Assembly (NCBI GenBank): GCA_002007465.1
Contig: LNAC01000003.1
Coordinates: 8,104,416-8,168,415 of the forward strand
Reading direction: 5' to 3'
DNA from: Ailurus styani
Lineage: Eukaryota; Chordata; Mammalia; Carnivora; Ailuridae
DNA: 64,000 nt
Shown here: positions 1 through 11,950 of the stretch, piece after piece
How the letters are laid out: each line of letters starts with the position of its first letter
Position numbering within the stretch: the stretch's first letter is position 1
Position numbers and translations under genes: made by a program
The notes under the pieces: generated by a model
The model's input: the letters and a program-made list of their open reading frames with translations, nothing else
Database searches by the model: none
What the model was told of the DNA's origin: nothing

Positions 1-112
1 AGTATGAAGCCTATTGGGGGGTTCTCTCTCTCCCTCCCCTCTCCCTCTACTGCACCTCCCCTATCCCTTGCTGGTGTGTTCTTTCTCTCTCTGGAAGAAA
101 AGAAAAAAAAAG
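1..112 (+). repeat. CAN-SINE 3' part, cut by window edge
   Basis: A pyrimidine-rich body (CTCTCTCCCTCCCCTCTCCC and a following CTGCACCTCCCC-like stretch) runs into an A-rich tail. This is the layout of the 3' half of a CAN-SINE. The tRNA-like head would lie left of the window. It is diverged and has no AATAAA string, so it is an older copy. Confidence 0.6.
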
Positions 113-117
113 AAGAC

Positions 118-240
118 ATTTATTGTATCGACAAACTTTCTTGTGTAAAATGATGTTATGTACCAAGGTACTCATTAGCACATTGTTCATAAAAACAAAA
201 GATCAGAAGCAACCTAATCATCCATTAATTTGGCTTTGGT
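118..240 (+). repeat. L1-like ORF2 3' scrap
   Basis: Positions about 185-235 resemble the late ORF2 segment of old mammalian L1s, in which a CATAAAAACAAAA-like run is followed by AAGCAACCTAA and a CCATTAAT-like stretch. It is short and diverged. HAL1 is an alternative. Confidence 0.4.
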
Positions 241-277
241 TTAGAAATCAGTGGCTCGTGTGTGTTTTGCAATGAGA

Positions 278-518
278 AGCAGTTAGCACTCATGGAGAGT
301 GCAAAGCCTGGAGCTGCACTGTTTGGGTTTTCATCTGGAATCCACCACTTATTGCTGTGTGGACAAACTACTGAGCTTCGGAGTGCTTCCAGTTCTGCCT
401 CTCTAAAATGGGACCATCATAGTACATACTTGTATTAATGAGCGCAACGAGAGCTAAATACTTGCAATATTGTGCACAGTGTCGGCAGAAAGAAAGTGCT
501 CGACAAACCTCAGTCACT
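278..518 (+). repeat. MIR SINE
   Basis: The MIR order is visible: a TGGAGCTGCACTGTTTGGGT box, then a CCACTTATTGCTGTGTGGAC core, CCTCTCTAAAATGGGACCAT, and a diverged 3' part ending near AAAGTGCTCGACAAA. This is ancient mammalian CORE-SINE sequence, well decayed. Confidence 0.7.
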
Positions 519-520
519 CC

Positions 521-2130
521 ACTACCTTGCTGAAAACAGCGGTTGCCAGTAGGCCTGTAGAAATCATGATCCACCATCGGTCGATGCTGTCATAGAGAAC
601 ACAGCGAAGGGAGTAGGTAATGTATTCTGAGATACAAACACACACGGTAATGTAGATAATCCTATAATGTAGAGTACTTATTTACATGTATATTATGGGA
701 CGGTTCACTTTACCCAATGACTCTTGCTAGAAGGAAAAACAAAGAACTCAAATATTTATTTTCATAATGGATGCAGGATAATGTGGGGATATTCTATTTG
801 ACTTGTGAGCTATTCCCCTTTGGACAGTTGCCCAGGCCCTTAGGAGATGAAAGCTGTAATAAAGAGTAAATCAAAAGTTGGATCACTGATCTTCTTACAG
901 GACGCTACAGGGGTGAGTCAATGTTGCCATTATCTCAGGTTATAATGCTGATGGGGAAAGATTACTTTACCCCACTTGAGTACGTGGGAAAGGTCGTTAT
1001 ATCACGTGGATGAGAGAAAAATATTTTCCAGAGATAATGCAAATCTGCAGATGGTGGTGACAGCTGTGTTTGGGGCATCCCAGGGCACCATCAGGACTTG
1101 GAAACATAAGGAGTCATCACTTGGGGACTTGGGGGTGACCGACAAAGTGACCTTTGGTGAGAAAGCCCAGAGGAACTTGGAAGAGAAGAGTAAGTGATAT
1201 ATTCAGGAATCTTTCTATAATCCACTGGGACCAGATATTTGAGAAATTTAACTTGGTGGAACAAAACAGTTTTTAAATACATTACGTGAAAAACATGTTA
1301 AAATCCTTTGCTTTGATTCCTGAAACACCAGGAAAAGGTAAGATGGCACCAACACAGGAAGGTCCTTGTCTGTGTGTCCTGAGATTCCCACTCCAGAAGC
1401 AGGGTATATTTTATTTCTCTAACATTTTTGAAGTTTTATGTTTGGATTTTTGGAACTGACTTTGGCAGTAGTTATGTTGCTTAGTGGAATACGGGAAAGA
1501 TGTATTGATGACCTGAGAAAAAGGAAGAACAGTTTTAATTTTATAACTCACAGAACCAGTGATTTCCTTCCTTTCCTTGTACCTGCATAATTGGACAGTT
1601 CTGTATCTTTAAGGATACTAAAGATTTCCAGACATAGTACCTTGAAGGCAGGAAAACCAAAACATTAAGCATCGTAGCTGTGAGCGAATGCAAACATCTC
1701 CGGTAGAGACCTTTGCATTTTTTGTGTGTGGAGAAATTCCTGAAGGAGAAATAAGCACTTGAAGGTTTAAAATAGCAGACATTGTTCCTTTCTTGTTTCT
1801 CCTTTCTTAAACCGATCTTAACTGAATGAAAATAAAAACATAGAAAGGGAAATGTCAACATCAAAGAAATGATGAAAGCCGTTTATGGTAAAACTTAGTC
1901 TATGTGTATGAACTCAGGCGACTAGGAGAAGGGAAATTGTCATCAGAGTAAAAGAGGGGAGCAAGAAATAAAGATGACATTCTGCAAAGTTATTAGCTGT
2001 TTTTAGAAAACAGAAAGAAGAACTAAGGCAGCGTCTGCTTTTTTGAAATTGGAAGTCTCCATTTGTCTTGACGAGCTCCTACCCACGAAAAGTTCAGTGG
2101 TCTCTGCTGTTAATATTTGCATTTATTCCT
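521..2130. other. Unassigned, apparently unique DNA
   Basis: I recognise no repeat family or gene. Open frames of 73 codons (976-1197, plus) and 107 codons (1541-1864, minus) match no protein I know. The plus frame is followed by a GTAAGT donor-like string at 1191, but its only upstream acceptor gives an implausible structure. Confidence 0.4.
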
Positions 2131-2251
2131 GTGATGGGTAATTGCTTTTCTTTTGTGAACACAGATGAATATAGATCTTCTTTTGTTTGTATCTACTGAT
2201 TTGGTCTATCCAGGCAGGCTGTTGTTGGTAGTCTTCTGTGAAGCCCGTTTG

Positions 2252-2487
2252 AGAAGATACCATCTTTGGGTAACCAGGTGGCTCAGTTGGTTAAGCATCC
2301 GACTCTTGGTTTGAGCTCAGGTCGTGATCTCAGGGTCATGAGACGAAGCCCCACATTGGGCTCTGCGCTCAGCGTGGAGTCTGCTTCAGATTCTCTCCCC
2401 TTCCCTCCTGCTTACACATTCTCTCTCTCAAATAAATATATTTAAAAATGTTTAAAAATTTTTTAAAAAAGAAAAGATTCCATCTTT
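2252..2487 (+). repeat. CAN-SINE (older type) with TSD
   Basis: The element (about 2266-2472) starts at GGGTAACCAGGTGGCTCAGT and uses the older GGTTAAGCATCCGACTCTTG head. It has the TCTCAGGGTCATGAGAC box, a CTCTCTCTCAAATAAATA tail and A-rich sequence. The TSD is AGATACCATCTTTG at 2252-2265 and AGATTCCATCTTTG at 2474-2487, one mismatch. It splits an older L1-like stretch. Confidence 0.88.
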
Positions 2488-2645
2488 GTGGTCACTTTAG
2501 GGGTTACAGTATAACTCTCTACCATATCAATCTAGTTTAAAGTGGTATTCTACCACTTTATGTGTAGTACAAAAACTTTATAATAGGATATTTTCATTTC
2601 TGCTCTCCTACCCTTTGCACTACTACTAAGATCATAAATTTTACT
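2488..2645 (-). repeat. L1 ORF2 antisense fragment
   Basis: The stretch resembles the antisense of L1 ORF2: a TACCACTTTATGTGTAGTAC motif, then ACAAAAACTTTATAATAGGA, ATTTTCATTTCTGCTCTCCT and CCCTTTGCACTACTA. It is an old, decayed piece. Sequence left of the 2266 SINE (2130-2251) may belong to the same element. Confidence 0.5.
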
Positions 2646-3572
2646 TTTTCCACTTAATGGAATGTCATACACACTACATTCAATGGACTAAGCTGCAACA
2701 GCTTTTTTTTTAAATGAGGAATCACTTTATCAATCACATGGAATATTTTCCAAAGTATATTGTTAAATAAAAAAAGAAAGATGAAGAACAACACATTGTC
2801 CTCATGTGTGTGCATGTGCATGTGTGTGCACAAATAGATACATGTACACTTATGCTTATGGAGGAAAGGGCCATCTTGGAAAGAGATATAAGAGTTCAGT
2901 AACTGTGCATAACACTGTGAGGAGAAGGGTTAGGGAACTTGCACATATTTCATTTTATACCTCATTTATGCGTTATCTAGTAAAACAGACAAATCTGTAA
3001 ATAAACACATGGAGATAGAAAGAGAGGGTCTACACTGGGAGGGTGTGTACTGGATGAGGAAACATCACTAGAAGTCTCCACCATCCGATGTTGGACCATA
3101 GCAGGATCTGAATCATAAGAATCCTAAGTAAGGAACAGAGGAGAAGGAATGGATAGGGACTACTGAAGAATGAGTTGGCTTTATGAATACCACATTTGAA
3201 AACATAGCTTTAGAGATGTGAATTTAGAGCATAAAAGAGAAAGGTATGGATTTGAGATGTGTAGGCTTTGGCTGAAACGTGACAGTGAACAAGTTCACCT
3301 CAACTCAGTGTGTAGCAGGGAGGACAGAGCCAAAAAGGTGGAATTCTGCGGCAGGTAGAAGAAGAGGTGCTATATGAAAGAGAAATGAAAAAGAAATCAA
3401 ATTCTACAAAGCATTAAGAGAGGCAGTGATGTAAGATGAAACAAAGGGAAGGTGACATAGTGCAGGGACTAAAAATGGAAACCAATTTAAGGATAAGAGA
3501 CAGTACATGGTAGAGATATTTGATCTGCAACTAACCTCTGTAGGTTCACACATCTTACATTTTACATATATT
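2646..3572. other. Unassigned DNA
   Basis: Nothing recognisable except a short imperfect TG/CATG run at about 2803-2832. No gene or repeat family is supported. Confidence 0.4.
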
Positions 3573-3776
3573 TACTTAAATTTATTTTTATTTTTCAAGA
3601 GATTTTATTTATTTATTTGAGAGAGAGCACAAGTGGGAAGGAGGGGCAGAGGGAGAGGGAGAAGCAGACTCCCCGATGGGGGACTCGATTCCAGGACCCT
3701 GGGATCATGACCTGAGCTGAAGGCAGATGTTTAACCGACTGCGCCACCCAGGCGCCCCCTACTTAAATTTATTTTT
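3573..3776 (-). repeat. CAN-SINE with 17-bp TSD
   Basis: The minus-strand SINE body (3590-3759) reads AAGAGATTTTATTTATTT, a GAGA tract, GGACCCTGGGATCATGACCT, then GCGCCACCCAGGCGCCCC. TACTTAAATTTATTTTT occurs at 3573-3589 and again, nearly unchanged, at 3760-3776, marking a clean retroposition. Confidence 0.92.
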
Positions 3777-5325
3777 TATGTATTGCTTTCAAACTTTCAT
3801 AGATGCAAGTTTTACATATTCCTTGCATACCTTCTACTTAAGGCTAAGATCCTGTAAAAAGTCCACTGTGTGTTTGTTTCTTATCACGAACAGATCGTGA
3901 GGCTTGTGGCCAGGTACATGACCGGTGTGTCATTCAGCTTGAAAATACTGACAACTGAAAACAAGTCATGGGTTCTGAGGTCAGGCTCCACAGCGGAAAT
4001 AATCTGAACCTTTTAAAGATATCCATAGTGCTGTTATCTGGGTCAACCGGGAAAGATCTATTTGCCAAAGATTTGTCATCATCTAAGAATTCAGCGTGGT
4101 ATTCCCACCCACTATCACTACCACTCTACCTCACAATAAAGGCATTTGGTCCTGGGGTGGAAACTTCCTTTCTCTGTGAAAAGGAGAAGAAATGAAAGAG
4201 CACATGAACTAGCTCCTTGTGGAAATAGAAATCAGTGGCTTTTCACTGATATGGATCTGGCTTGCACTCTACCAATTGCCAAAATAAAGGGTGGGAGGCA
4301 TTTGGTTAATGCTTGCAAATAATTTCGCTGATCTCAACATTAAAACTTAAGATTAAAGTCTTTACAAACCACAATTTAATTCAGCAATCCAGAAAGTAAC
4401 TAAAATAAATGATTGTACTGAGATTGTGTATATTCTCTAGAGACTAATTTTGCCAGAAATAAGAAAGCTGCCTAGCCTATTTTTAAAGAGCTAAATCACA
4501 TTTCTGTACTTTTAAGTTTATGTATCTTAGCAACCCACAGAGCAGAATATGCCTGCCTGAGAAAAGAGAAGATTCACACTCCTATCTGCTACACTTTATG
4601 GAAATGTTAAAATTCATGATTCTCTATTATATTTCTGGATGAGATAGTCCCTCTCCAAAGTAGAAGAAAGCCATTTAACTGTATTGTATTTCATGAAGAA
4701 AAGGTACTTAGAGGTTATCTTTGGTTTATAGAACTTACATGGTATTTTAGAGGGGTGAATCAAAGTTTTCACACTAGCACTTGTACAAAGTTTTCACTGC
4801 AGAACTAATATATGATCATAGATCTGAAGCAGGCATTTAAGGAATGTCTACATTACTTATCAAACTTTATACTTAGATCTAACAATTTTTAGGGAAATTA
4901 AAATATCCTGGGAAAAGACAGTGTATATATGTGTAAATCAATTCATTATATATTTAATGAGAAACTACTGAAAACCAGCCACTGTGCAAAAAAGTCATCC
5001 AGATAACAATGGCAATTCCCATTATTCAGTGAATTCACATTCTAAGGGATAAAGCAAACTAAAACAACAACAACAAAAAAAACCCATACCATATAATGAG
5101 CACAATAATAAAAGATGCATACTGGGAAATGGTATCAATTACGGTGGGAACACAAAAGATAAATCGGCTTCAAAGAAATAATTTTTGCTGAGGGAATACA
5201 TGTTTTGGGCTAATTTACCCTGAAAAGGTTCAACACATACACATTTACATGTATGAAGGGAAAAAAAAAACCCCTCCACACTTACTTCTAATTCTGCTTG
5301 ATAGATATTTGGGGGCCTTTTTTTT
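3777..5325. other. Unassigned DNA
   Basis: Mostly AT-rich sequence without a recognised family. About 4955-5050 weakly resembles an ancient interspersed repeat, and an AAC run lies near 5063-5078. A 75-codon open frame at 3968-4195 matches nothing I know. Confidence 0.35.
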
Positions 5326-5561
5326 CCCTTTGTAGTTTTCTTTTCTTTTTTTTTTTTTTAAAGATTTTATTTATTTATTTCACAGAGGGAGAGAGATCAC
5401 AAGGAGGCAGAGAGGCAGGCGGGGGCGGGGAAGCAGGCTCCCCGCTGAGCAGGGAGCCCAATGCGGGCCTCGATCCCAGGACCCTGAGATCATGACCTGA
5501 GCCGAAAGCAGAGGCTTTAACCCACTGAGCCACCCAGGCACCCACCCTTTGTAGTTTTCTT
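5326..5561 (-). repeat. CAN-SINE, young mustelid-type, with TSD
   Basis: The body (5343-5544) has the young head (GGCTTTAACCCACTGAGCC in + reading) and a poly-T start, which is the element's A-tail. The TSD CCCTTTGTAGTTTTCTT is perfect at 5326-5342 and 5545-5561, so the insertion is recent. Confidence 0.95.
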
Positions 5562-5724
5562 GTAGAGTTCACATTGACATAACAGTGTACTCTTGCATGT
5601 TTTACCTTTCCATAAAATGTGTCAAATTATTTTATAAAATATGCTTATCACATGGGAAAAGAAAATATATACCTCAAGTCGAGGGGCTATTTTTTACCAT
5701 AAACTCGAGTCAAAATGTAAACTT

Positions 5725-5957
5725 AACTGATCTCTTTTTTCTTTTTTTTTTTTAAAGATTTTATTTATTCATCTGACGCAGAGAGAGAGATCACAAGTAG
5801 GCAGAGAGGCAGGCAGAGAGAGAGGAGGAAGCAGGCTCCCCGCTGAGCAGAGAGCCTGATTTGGGCCTCGATCCCAGGACCCTGAGATCATGACCTGAGC
5901 CGAAGGCAGCGGCTTTAACCCACTGAGCCACCCAGGCGCCCAACTGACCTCTTTCTT
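5725..5957 (-). repeat. CAN-SINE, young type, with TSD
   Basis: The body (5741-5941) has the GGCTTTAACCCACTGAGCC head and TCACAAGTAGGCAGAGAGGC. The TSD is AACTGATCTCTTTTTT (5725-5740) against AACTGACCTCTTTCTT (5942-5957), with two differences. It sits 200 bp from the 5343 copy in the same orientation. Confidence 0.94.
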
Positions 5958-7489
5958 CTCTGGTTTAAATACTGCCTTGGTTTCTTTGATGAGAACAATG
6001 CGGCTGAACTCTTCTTTTTAGTGCCAGAGAATTCCTGGTTAGTTTTAAAAGTTCTGTCTTTGGTATGTGTTGTTGATTCTGCTCATTTTCTCCATTTTCC
6101 TTTCTCTAGACCTTTTATCATCATTTATATAATTACACTTATAACATTTTCTCAAGTTTTCTTTTACTCTTTCAGAAAACCCTTATAAAGATTAAAAGAA
6201 TAAGTTATTGAGCCAAAAGACTATGATGAACCATGTCCATATTTTCCTATACAGGTTACTTTTCTTTACCATGGAATAAGAAGGAGACCTATGAGTAGTT
6301 GAGGTTTGTCAAAAAGACAGTTAAATCCATGTACAATATCAAATTCATTGAATCCATGTATAATCTTAATAATTATAGCAATCCATGAACATGATAGTCA
6401 TTGATTTCTTAAGGTTGTACTAGGTTACAGGCAGTGTTCTCTCCATTGTTTCCTGCAGGCCATAGCAGAGCCTGGTGCTCCAGTAATAATTTTGCTCCAT
6501 TAATCTATAGCTTTCACACATATTCAGTTTCTACTTCCCTCATTGTAGCAGCAGGTTAGAGTTTAAAGCTCTAAAGTTCACCCATTGTTTCATGGAGATG
6601 ATGGCTTACATTCACATCATTCCTTCTAGACTGCTTTTTATTGACTAATGCACAAGGCTCTGGGCAAATCTTTCTCAAATTTGTCCCCTCCTTTCTAGTT
6701 CCACTTCTGCCATCTCCACTCCCGTGGTTCAGACCGTCCTCTCTATCTGGACTAGTCCACGAGTCTGCCTACCTCGTCACTTCTTTGACATTTTTCTTCT
6801 GGCATCCTAAGTGAAGAAGACACTCTCAAATCTAATAAGGAATCTTTCTTTTAAAAAAGAAACCCGCATGTCTCTCAGGCCGCTTTCTGAGGACTCGTGA
6901 CAGCTGTCTTGAACAGGAAGTGATAAGAAGTGTTTGTGGCCGTGACTGGCCAGATTTGCATTAGAAATCTCCCATTACCACTGTGTTCATGGCCTTGGAC
7001 CAAGTGGAGGAGGAAAGAAGTCCTAGGCAGGGAGGAAAAGGCAGCCCAGGCTCTGGGGAACGAGTCCTCAGGAAGGATGGCTTATTACAGCATTGACGAG
7101 CCCAGGTGTGTGAGCTCTGAGAGCAATAATAAAAGATGTGCACTGGGAGAGACTACAACTAGAGAGAGACATTTTGAATCTGTTGTCAATGAGCAGAGGA
7201 AGACAGGGGACTGACACTTGGCCAGAGCTGGCTTGGGGCCAAGCCTGGAACCCAGTGTGTCACAAGAGGCTGAACCTGCGGGAATAGATTATGATGTTTT
7301 CACTTCTCTACCTTGGATCCAGCTAATATAAATGGAGATTCGATATGCGATAACAGTAAAAAGAGGTAGTGAAATCTACCAAACTGACAAACTTAGTCCT
7401 AAACTTGGGAATCCCTTTCTGTGTTGCGGTAGCCATGCTTCTTGGGTGTGGTTAGTGGGGTGACAACCCATATCCTCCCTCCTTCTCCT
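5958..7489. other. Unassigned DNA
   Basis: No family recognised. About 6870-7260 is richer in GC than its surroundings and holds a 94-codon frame (6930-7214) that matches nothing I know. An ancient repeat is possible. Confidence 0.35.
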
Positions 7490-8832
7490 CTTTCTCTCCC
7501 TTTTTCCATTTCTATTTTTTCTGCTTATTTTTATTAAGTAGATACAAAATAACATTTATACCATATATAATGTATAGATTACAACAATGCAAACACCCAG
7601 GAGCCCACCATCCCATTAAAAGTGAAGAATATTGCATTATTTTAAAAGTTCTTTATGGGCTTACCTCCATCAAGATATTAGTTGTAAGAATTATGTGTAC
7701 TACTCCCATGATTTTCTTTGTAGGTTTCTCCCCTGTTTGTGATCCTAAACACAAAATTGTTTAGTTACACATTTTAAAGTTTTAGGTAATGAGGTCAAGC
7801 TGTAAGCATTGTTCTGGGGCTTCTTCTCTTCCCTCCAACTGAATGTTCTTGAAATGCATCCTTATCGATCCTTGTTGCTATCATTTTATTTTCGTTGTTG
7901 GATGGATTGCATTGTGATAGATATTCAGGTTGTTTTTAGTTTCTTTTTTTTCTTTTTCCCCTCTTTTTTCTTTTTTTGCTATGACAGAGCTGCTGAGAGT
8001 ATTTTGGTCCATGTTTCTTTGTCCATAAATGGAATAGTTTCTCTAGAGTGTAAATGTAGGAGTGCAATTGCTTTGCCGTAGGTAAGATAGACACATCCTC
8101 AAATCTAAATACAGCCCAACTGTTTCCGGAGTAACGATAGAGCCTTACACTCCCCCTGCAGCGTATCAATGTTTCAGTGTTCCATGGCCTTGATAACACT
8201 TGATAATCTCAGTCTTGAAAATTTCTAATCAGGCAAACATAAAATGATATCCCACTGTGTACTCTTCCTGAATAGTAATGATGTTGAACATCCTTTATTT
8301 TTTTATTATTTTTTAAAGATTTTATTTATTTATTTGACAGAGAGAGACAGATCACAAGTAGGCAGAGAGGCAGGCAGAGGGAGGGGGAAGCAGGGTCCAC
8401 GCTGAGCAGAGAGCCCGATGTGGGTTCGATCCCAGGACCCTGAGATCAAGACCTGAGCCAAAAGCAGAGGCTTAACCCACTGAGCCACCTAGGTGCCCCA
8501 AACATCCTTTATATATTCATTGATCTTTGGGATTTCTCTTTCTCTGAAGCGTCTAGTTAAGTCGTTTCCTCATTTTTCTACAAAGTTGCCTGTCTTTTTC
8601 AATTTGTATTGCAATGAATCTCGGTCATTGAAATGTATTTGTTGTAAATATCTTCTCCCTCTTCGTGATTTTTTACTCTCTTTGCAGCATCTTTGGATGA
8701 ACAGACATTCTAGAATTTATGGTAATCAAATTCATCAATATTTTCCTGCACTTTTTTTCTCGATTAAGAAATCCTCTATATCTTAAGAATATAAAAATAT
8801 TTTTGATATTTTCTAAGTCTTGTAGTCTTTTT
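7490..8832 (-). repeat. Old L1 (L1M-type) 3' end and ORF2 part, interrupted
   Basis: Read on +, this is the antisense of an old L1: 3'-region sequence from about 7540, then ORF2 segments. Examples are GATATCCCACTGTGTACTC and GATGTTGAACATCCTTTAT near 8250-8298, and TTGTAAATATCTTCTCCCTC and GGATGAACAGACATTCTAGA near 8640-8715. Divergence is high and no coding capacity remains. The CAN-SINE at 8299 interrupts it. Confidence 0.6.
8287..8512 (-). repeat. CAN-SINE with TSD, inside L1
   Basis: The body (8299-8500) has AAGATTTTATTTATTTATTT, TCACAAGTAGGCAGAGAGGC and a CTTAACCCACTGAGCCACC head. The TSD AACATCCTTTAT is at 8287-8298 and 8501-8512. It interrupts the L1 ORF2 antisense sequence, which resumes directly after it. 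Confidence 0.94.
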
Positions 8833-9109
8833 TAATATACTTTTAATTTATTTACTTATTATTTTTTTAAAAGATTTTATTTATTTATTTGACAGAGAGA
8901 GACACACAGCGAGAGAGGGAACACAAGCAGGGGGACTGGGAGAGGGAGAAGCAGGCTTCCTGCTGAGCAGGGAGCCAGATGCAGGGCTCAATCCCAGGAC
9001 CCTAGGATTATGGCCTGAGCCGAAGGCAGACTCTTTCTTTTTTTTCTCCCCCTGAAGGTAGACTCTTAATGACTGAGCCACCCAGGTGCCCCTAATATAC
9101 TTTTTATTT
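8833..9109 (-). repeat. CAN-SINE with internal partial duplication and TSD
   Basis: A minus-strand SINE (about 8850-9092). TAATATACTTTTAATTT at 8833-8849 is repeated as TAATATACTTTTTATTT at 9093-9109. Near the head, the GAAGGCAGACTCTT motif (about 9021-9034) recurs as GAAGGTAGACTCTT (about 9054-9067), separated by a T/C-rich stretch. This makes the copy about 30 bp longer than its neighbours. Confidence 0.92.
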
Positions 9110-10090
9110 TGGAATAACTTTTGGAATAACTTCGTTTATAGAAAATTTTCAACAATAGTGCAGAGACTCCTTCTTTGGTTCCACCTTTTGTTAATATCTT
9201 ACATTGCAATTGTATATTTGCTGAAGGTAAGAAACCAACATAATCCATTACTATTAACTGAACTCCAGATTTTATTTGGATTTCACCGTTTTTTTTTTTC
9301 ACTTTCTGTTTCAGGATCCAATCTGGGTGAGATTGAATTTCCCCGTCATTTCTACCCAATCTCTGCTAATCTGATGCTTTTTTAGTCTTTCTTTGATTTT
9401 CTTGACCTTGACAGTTTGAGGAATACCGGCGAATTATGCTGTAGAATTTTTTGAATCTATTTTTTTCAGACGTTAGAGTGGGGTTAGGTTTTTTTTTTTT
9501 TAAGATTTTATTTATTTATTTGACAGAAAGAGAGAGAGAGCGAGAGAGAGAGAGCACAGGTAAGCAGAGTGGCTGGCAGAGGGAGAGAAGCAGGCTCTCT
9601 GCTGAGAAGGGAGCCCAATTCGGGGCTCGATTCCAGGACCCCGGAATCATGACGCGAGCCAAAGGCAGCTGCTTAACAAATTGAGCCACCCAGATGCCCC
9701 AAGGTTTAGGGTTTTTTGAAAAAAAAAAAAAAGTAGCACATAGATAAAGTGTCCTTCTCATCCAAAATATCAAAGGTTATATGATATCTATAAGACATTA
9801 CTGGGGAGGTTAGCCTTAATCACTTGGTTCAGTACACCTGCCAGCTTTCTCCACTGTAAAGTTACTATCTTTCTCTTTGCGTACCCTAATCCTTGGAAAC
9901 AAGTCTAATCCAGCCCACACACAAAGTGGGTGTAGTGGTGGTGATTATCTCCGCAGGAGGGAAGTATCTAACATAGGTTAAATGGAATTCTTCTTTAAGG
10001 AAGATTTGTCTTTTCTTCCCAATTTATTTATGTATGCAATCATTTATCTTTATTCATGTATATATTCATGTATATTTTGTACTTTGGGTT
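9093..10090 (-). repeat. Old L1 3'-region sequence, interrupted by a SINE
   Basis: The order matches a common old-L1 non-coding segment read antisense: TTTTATTTTGGAATAAC, then ATCTTACATTGCAATTGTA, TCAGGATCCAATCTGGGTGA and TCTTGACCTTGACAGTTTG. After the SINE at 9489 come GTGTCCTTCTCATCC, CCTTAATCACTTGGTTC and TTTCTCCACTGTAAAGTTAC. No coding capacity. Strand and subfamily are inferred. Confidence 0.6.
9489..9700 (-). repeat. CAN-SINE (non-mustelid-type head)
   Basis: Minus-strand SINE starting with poly-T and ending GCCACCCAGATGCCCC. The head reads CTGCTTAACAAATTGAGCC, unlike the young GGCTTTAACCCACTGAGCC type. The flanks GGGTTAGGTTTTTT and GGTTTAGGGTTTTTT suggest an imperfect TSD. It interrupts the L1 3'-region sequence. 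Confidence 0.88.
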
Positions 10091-10104
10091 GCCTTATAGT
10101 TTCT

Positions 10105-10225
10105 CATTCACATGCAAGTCTTTTGTCTCTCTGGAATTGGTAGTTTAATATGGTGTGAGGTTGGGGGCCAGTTCTATTCTTTTATCTCATTAGTTGTTTT
10201 AGCACCTTCATAGAAAAAATGCACA
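10105..10225 (-). repeat. L1 ORF2 antisense fragment
   Basis: AATATGGTGTGAGGTTGGGG followed by CCAGTTCTATTC and TTAGCACCTTCATAGAAA matches the ORF2 antisense segment that would follow the sequence ending near 8832. The 9093-10090 block therefore appears to be a separate element inserted between them. Confidence 0.5.
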
Positions 10226-10497
10226 CACACCCCCAACATGAACACACTTACCTGCTATGACAGTCTATTCATAAAAAGATTCTGTTTAAACAATTCTTGC
10301 CAACCCAATAATTTAAAAATCATGCTGATTTAATTTTCATATGTAGAATTTTAAATTTAAAGTTTTCTGTGATATTGAGCTATTTGGTATGCTGTATATT
10401 CCTTGTGGATGCTGGAAACTGTTCATAGCACATATCAAGTAAAAAATCTTTTAAGAATTCTTGGAATTTCTTTTAAAGCCAAAGTAAAACAAAAGGT

Positions 10498-10740
10498 AAT
10501 AATAGCTACACTGTTGATTAGATGTTTACTGTGGGCCTTATGCTAAAGATTACCTACATCCTGTATAGTTCTCACATCATTTTTGCAAGACAGGTACTTT
10601 TCGGTCTACATAGATGACAAAACTGAGGTTCACAGAGAACAAATAACTTACCCAAATCACAGCTAAACAGTAATAAAGTCAAATTCAAACCTGGGTTTTA
10701 TTCCCACGTTCATCGTTGATTTCTTCCAGATGCTGGCAGA
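10498..10740 (-). repeat. MIR SINE
   Basis: Reverse MIR order: AATAGCTACACTGTTGATTA, a TTACTGTGGGCCTTATGCTA stretch, then GACAAAACTGAGGTTCACAG, AACTTACCCAAATCACAGCT and AAATTCAAACCTGGGTTTTA. The length is close to a full MIR (about 240 bp). Confidence 0.75.
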
Positions 10741-11950
10741 AGGGCTCTGCTTGCTTTACAACCTAATCCTTTTGACTCAAACAAATTTTCAATGAACCAT
10801 TAGCACAAACATTCCAAGAAACATTTACTATTAAGGTATGTTCTGCTCCATCCGCCTCATCTCATATTGAATATGAACAAGAGTAGATTCAAATTGAGAC
10901 AGATGCACAACTTAAAAACCAAATCTGGCTTGATTTGCTGTAGAAACACTGAGCTGTGCTTGAGAAGGAAAATGTGACCACTTACAAATGAAACTATTAG
11001 AGAGAATCAGATTTACAAGCCTACTTAAGCTATTAAAATTATTTTTAGTGAAAGCAATAAACCAAGAGAAACAAGCAAGGGCACCCTACTATTAAAAGCA
11101 TGGAGAATTAAGATGAGACTGGAAAAAACAATGGGAAACTAAATCATAAGAGCGATTTAACATCTTCGAGGTAATAGGAAACACCTACTCATGTGATAGA
11201 TGTTTGATTTTGAATTTTACTCTGCAGAACACATTTTATTTTAAGAAAATCCATAAGCATTTTAAGTAAAGGAACATAATTCCTGGCCAAAGATCCGTGT
11301 TGCTGATAAACCCCATGATTGGCAAACATCTGATTGGTGAGACAAAATTCTTATAGAAAATAGGGAGCTGCAGGAAAAAATAATTAAAATGCTGTTCACC
11401 AAAAATGAGTGTTAGGGCTTGGCTTCTAAAAACAAACCAAAGCAGACAGGCTTAGAATGTTCTGCCAACAGATAGTGGCTCTTATGACTCACTTTCCTCA
11501 ATTGTTTAGGAAACACTGCAATGACTTTGTTGTTTATAAAGATGCATCTCCCCAAATATTATGCAGATAGATAGGTATCTTTATAAACCATCAAATCATC
11601 CTTCACTTGCTTGGAATTTTAGACATTATACTCCAATTCCTCTAATTCTATCCTTTAAGGTTATCCACTAACGAATACAGATGTTAAAAACTGGCAATTT
11701 CAAAATTTTCAACATAAAAATTAGAATTATTACATAAATCTCACAAATTTTCAAAACCAAAGATAATAAAATCATAGATGTAAAGTGTACACGATTAGCC
11801 CTTATTCCCAAAGTCCTATGAAATCAGAAAACAGATTTATAGGAAACTTCCTGGATCGTGATGTCAATAATCAAGTAGGATAAAAATTACTCAAAATGCT
11901 TTGCAAATGGTCATTCTGTGGGCCAGGTCTTAAATGATGGACTTGATAGT
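10741..11950. other. Unassigned AT-rich DNA
   Basis: I recognise no repeat family, RNA gene or coding exon here. Confidence 0.4.

Noticed and set aside
976..1197. 73-codon frame ending near a GTAAGT donor-like string, possible exon
   Set aside because: The only good upstream acceptor (about 900) gives an implausible 12-base segment before the next donor, and the protein matches nothing I know.
5298..5572. Frames on both strands (65 codons each)
   Set aside because: Both are translations of the CAN-SINE at 5,343-5,544. The same applies to frames at 8,881, 9,516, 34,846, 43,944, 43,987, 46,520, 48,256 and 49,247-49,513.
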